A stretch of 15,827 nucleotides of DNA from Bacteroidales bacterium (GTDB taxonomy: Bacteria > Bacteroidota > Bacteroidia > Bacteroidales > UBA932), in assembly GCA_017538685.1 (NCBI GenBank), contig JAFYIK010000078.1, positions 1 through 15,827 on the forward strand, in the 5' to 3' direction. Position numbers and translations under genes: made by a program. Below are positions 14,659 to 15,827 of the stretch, piece after piece. The notes beneath the pieces are model-generated. The model worked only from the letters and a program-made list of their open reading frames with translations. It was not told the DNA's origin and did no database searches. The stretch's first letter is position 1. Every line of letters starts with the position of its first letter.

Positions 14659-15635
14659 AAAAGTTATTTGTTTTGGCTATGGCGTGCGCGCTGTTTGCCG
14701 GCTGCAAACGCACCGCCCCCCTGCTCCCCAACGTGAGCGGCAAGGCGGGCGAAGTACTTTGCGTGATTGAAAAGGCCGACTGGGACGGCGCCCTCGGCGA
14801 GGCTGTCCGCGACATCCTGGAGGACGAGTATCCTTTCCTTCCCGTGAAGGAGTACCGTTACACCGTGACCCATATCACTCACGCAGGCTTCGAGTCTGAT
14901 ATGTTCAGGGTGCACCGCAACATCGTTTTCTTCGACATTCATCCCAGTAACAATTACCCGGGTGTGCAGCTCATCCAGAACAAATGGGCGAAACCTCAGT
15001 GCGTCCTGCTTGTGAGGGGACGCACGTCGGAGCAGGCCGATTCAGTCTTCCGGGCCAATTCCGAGTTCGTGATCGGCGCCATCGAGCAGGCCGAGCGCAA
15101 CAGGGTCATCGCCAATACCCGCCGCTACGAAAACGCAGATGTCTTTCCCAAGGTTTCCGCTGTCTTCGGCGGGTCCGTCCACGTCCCCACCGGTTACAAG
15201 CTCCGCAAGATCAACCACGATTTCGCGTGGATTGCCTACGACCGTCAGAAGGTTACCCAGGGCATCTTCGTCTACCGCCTGCCTGTCATAGGCGATGATT
15301 TCGACAATGACCGCATCATAGAAAGGCGCAACGAAGTGATGAAGGCGAACGTTCCCGGAATGTTCGACGGCACCTATATGATCACCGGAGATTTCTGGAG
15401 GCCGCAGACCAGATTCCTCAGGTACCAGGGATTGAGCTTCGCCGAGACCCACGGTATGTGGGAAGTTCAGGGCGACTATATGGGAGGTCCCTTCGTGTCG
15501 CACTCTTTCTACTCTCCGGACGGCTCCGAAATCATTGTTGCGGAGGCCTGGGTATATGCCCCTAAATACAATAAGAGGCAGCTTCTGAGGCAGGTTGAAT
15601 CGCTTCTTTATTCCTGGGAATGGAAGACTGAATAA
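14655..15635 (+). CDS. DUF4837 family lipoprotein
   Basis: The product has 326 residues. The lipoprotein signal peptide ends in LFAGC with Cys17, followed by KRTAP. The body matches the Bacteroidetes-specific DUF4837 family as I know it: an opening like PNVSGKAGEVLCVIEKADWDGALGEAVRDIL, a central FRVHRNIVFFDI, VRGRTSEQADSVF, a Trp-rich part with GMWEVQGDYMGGPF, and an AEAWVYAPKYNKRQLLRQVESLLYSW end. The function of the family is unknown. It is the last gene of the M23-dxr-rseP operon and overlaps rseP by 4 bp, which suggests a role in the envelope, possibly linked to RseP or peptidoglycan turnover. That link is inference from position only. Confidence 0.88.
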   Translation: MKKLFVLAMACALFAGCKRTAPLLPNVSGKAGEVLCVIEKADWDGALGEAVRDILEDEYPFLPVKEYRYTVTHITHAGFESDMFRVHRNIVFFDIHPSNNYPGVQLIQNKWAKPQCVLLVRGRTSEQADSVFRANSEFVIGAIEQAERNRVIANTRRYENADVFPKVSAVFGGSVHVPTGYKLRKINHDFAWIAYDRQKVTQGIFVYRLPVIGDDFDNDRIIERRNEVMKANVPGMFDGTYMITGDFWRPQTRFLRYQGLSFAETHGMWEVQGDYMGGPFVSHSFYSPDGSEIIVAEAWVYAPKYNKRQLLRQVESLLYSWEWKTE

Positions 15636-15640
15636 AATAA

Positions 15641-15670
15641 TTGTTTTGTAAAAAATTATTTCTATCTTTG
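15641..15670 (+). promoter_or_regulatory. Bacteroidetes-type promoter for tRNA-Glu and rpsT
   Basis: TTG (15641-15643), a spacer of exactly 19 bp and TATCTTTG (15663-15670) match the TTG-N19-TAnnTTTG consensus without mismatch. Transcription should start around 15676-15680, just before the tRNA. The surrounding AT-rich stretch contrasts with the GC-rich genes. Confidence 0.8.
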
Positions 15671-15680
15671 CAGTCCTTTT

Positions 15681-15752
15681 GGTGGGTTCGTATAACGGCT
15701 AGTACTCAAGATTTTCATTCTTGCAATAGGAGTTCGATTCTCCTACCCACTA
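15681..15752 (+). tRNA. tRNA-Glu (anticodon UUC)
   Basis: This 72-nt tRNA folds fully. The acceptor GGTGGGT pairs with ACCCACT (G1 opposite U72 as wobble). The D stem is GTA/TAC around AACGG-type loop bases, the anticodon stem is CAAGA/TCTTG with loop TTTTCAT (anticodon TTC at 15713-15715), the variable region has four bases, and the T stem is AGGAG/CTCCT with loop TTCGATT. The discriminator is A, and CCA is not encoded. Confidence 0.95.
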
Positions 15753-15778
15753 CGAAAAAAATATAAAAAAGTACAATA

Positions 15779-15827
15779 ATGGCAAACACAGCTTCAGCAG
15801 ACAAGGCCGCTCGTCAGGGCGAGAGGC
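15779..15827 (+). CDS. rpsT: Probable 30S ribosomal protein S20, first 16 codons
   Basis: The open frame starts MANTASADKAARQGER and runs off the window end. S20 proteins commonly open with MAN, a Ser/Ala/Lys stretch and a basic R-x-x-E-R-R segment, and in Bacteroidetes rpsT often follows tRNA-Glu directly. The A-rich leader (15753-15778) fits a strongly expressed Bacteroidetes gene. It is probably co-transcribed with the tRNA from the promoter at 15641-15670. Only 16 residues are visible, so the assignment rests largely on context. Confidence 0.6.
   Translation, partial: MANTASADKAARQGER

Noticed and set aside
1..15827. CRISPR arrays, transposase genes, toxin-antitoxin pairs or phage genes
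   Set aside because: I found no spaced repeats and no ORF with such motifs. The only mobile-like signal is the small element in miaA.

Overview
The window looks like chromosomal DNA from a GC-rich member of the Bacteroidales. The evidence is the gene families (BACON domains, Mfa/FimA-like fimbrillin lipoproteins, a DUF4837 lipoprotein), the lack of usable Shine-Dalgarno sites, Bacteroidetes-type promoter boxes (TTG-N19-TAnnTTTG), and a tRNA-Glu placed before what looks like rpsT. The genus cannot be fixed from the sequence alone; a Rikenellaceae or uncultured Bacteroidales lineage would fit.

Layout. Positions 1-503 (minus) hold the N-terminal part of miaA, cut by the window edge. It diverges from smpB (544-993, plus) across a symmetric promoter region. 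A small secreted, probably beta-barrel protein (1072-1692, plus) runs convergently into a compact minus-strand series reading from 11336 down to 1706: ruvX/yqgF, def, a phosphomanno/phosphoglucomutase, a HAD hydrolase and three large lipoproteins. These lipoproteins combine fimbrillin-like, BACON, SusE/F-like and OB-like modules. Every junction in this series is an overlap or a gap of at most 14 bp. Diverging from ruvX is a plus-strand envelope/isoprenoid operon (11361-15635): a membrane-anchored M23 peptidase, dxr, rseP and a DUF4837 lipoprotein, linked by 1-5 bp gaps or overlaps. The window ends with a good promoter, tRNA-Glu(UUC) and the first 16 codons of a probable rpsT.

The most striking observation is inside miaA. 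A 135-bp hairpin-rich segment (206-340) is bracketed by two copies of a 6-bp direct repeat (200-205 and 341-346) and adds exactly 47 in-frame, stop-free codons between the P-loop helix and the catalytic strand. Removing one repeat copy plus the segment restores a canonical MiaA sequence across the join. This has the form of a small palindromic mobile element that inserts into protein-coding sequence, comparable in behaviour to Rickettsia palindromic elements, with an apparent target-site duplication. I do not recognise the element family.

The second area of interest is the lipoprotein trio: fimbrillin-like domains joined in three different ways to carbohydrate- or surface-associated modules, apparently transcribed from a housekeeping operon. 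There is no gene-free stretch above 300 bp; the largest gap without a gene is 78 bp (994-1071).
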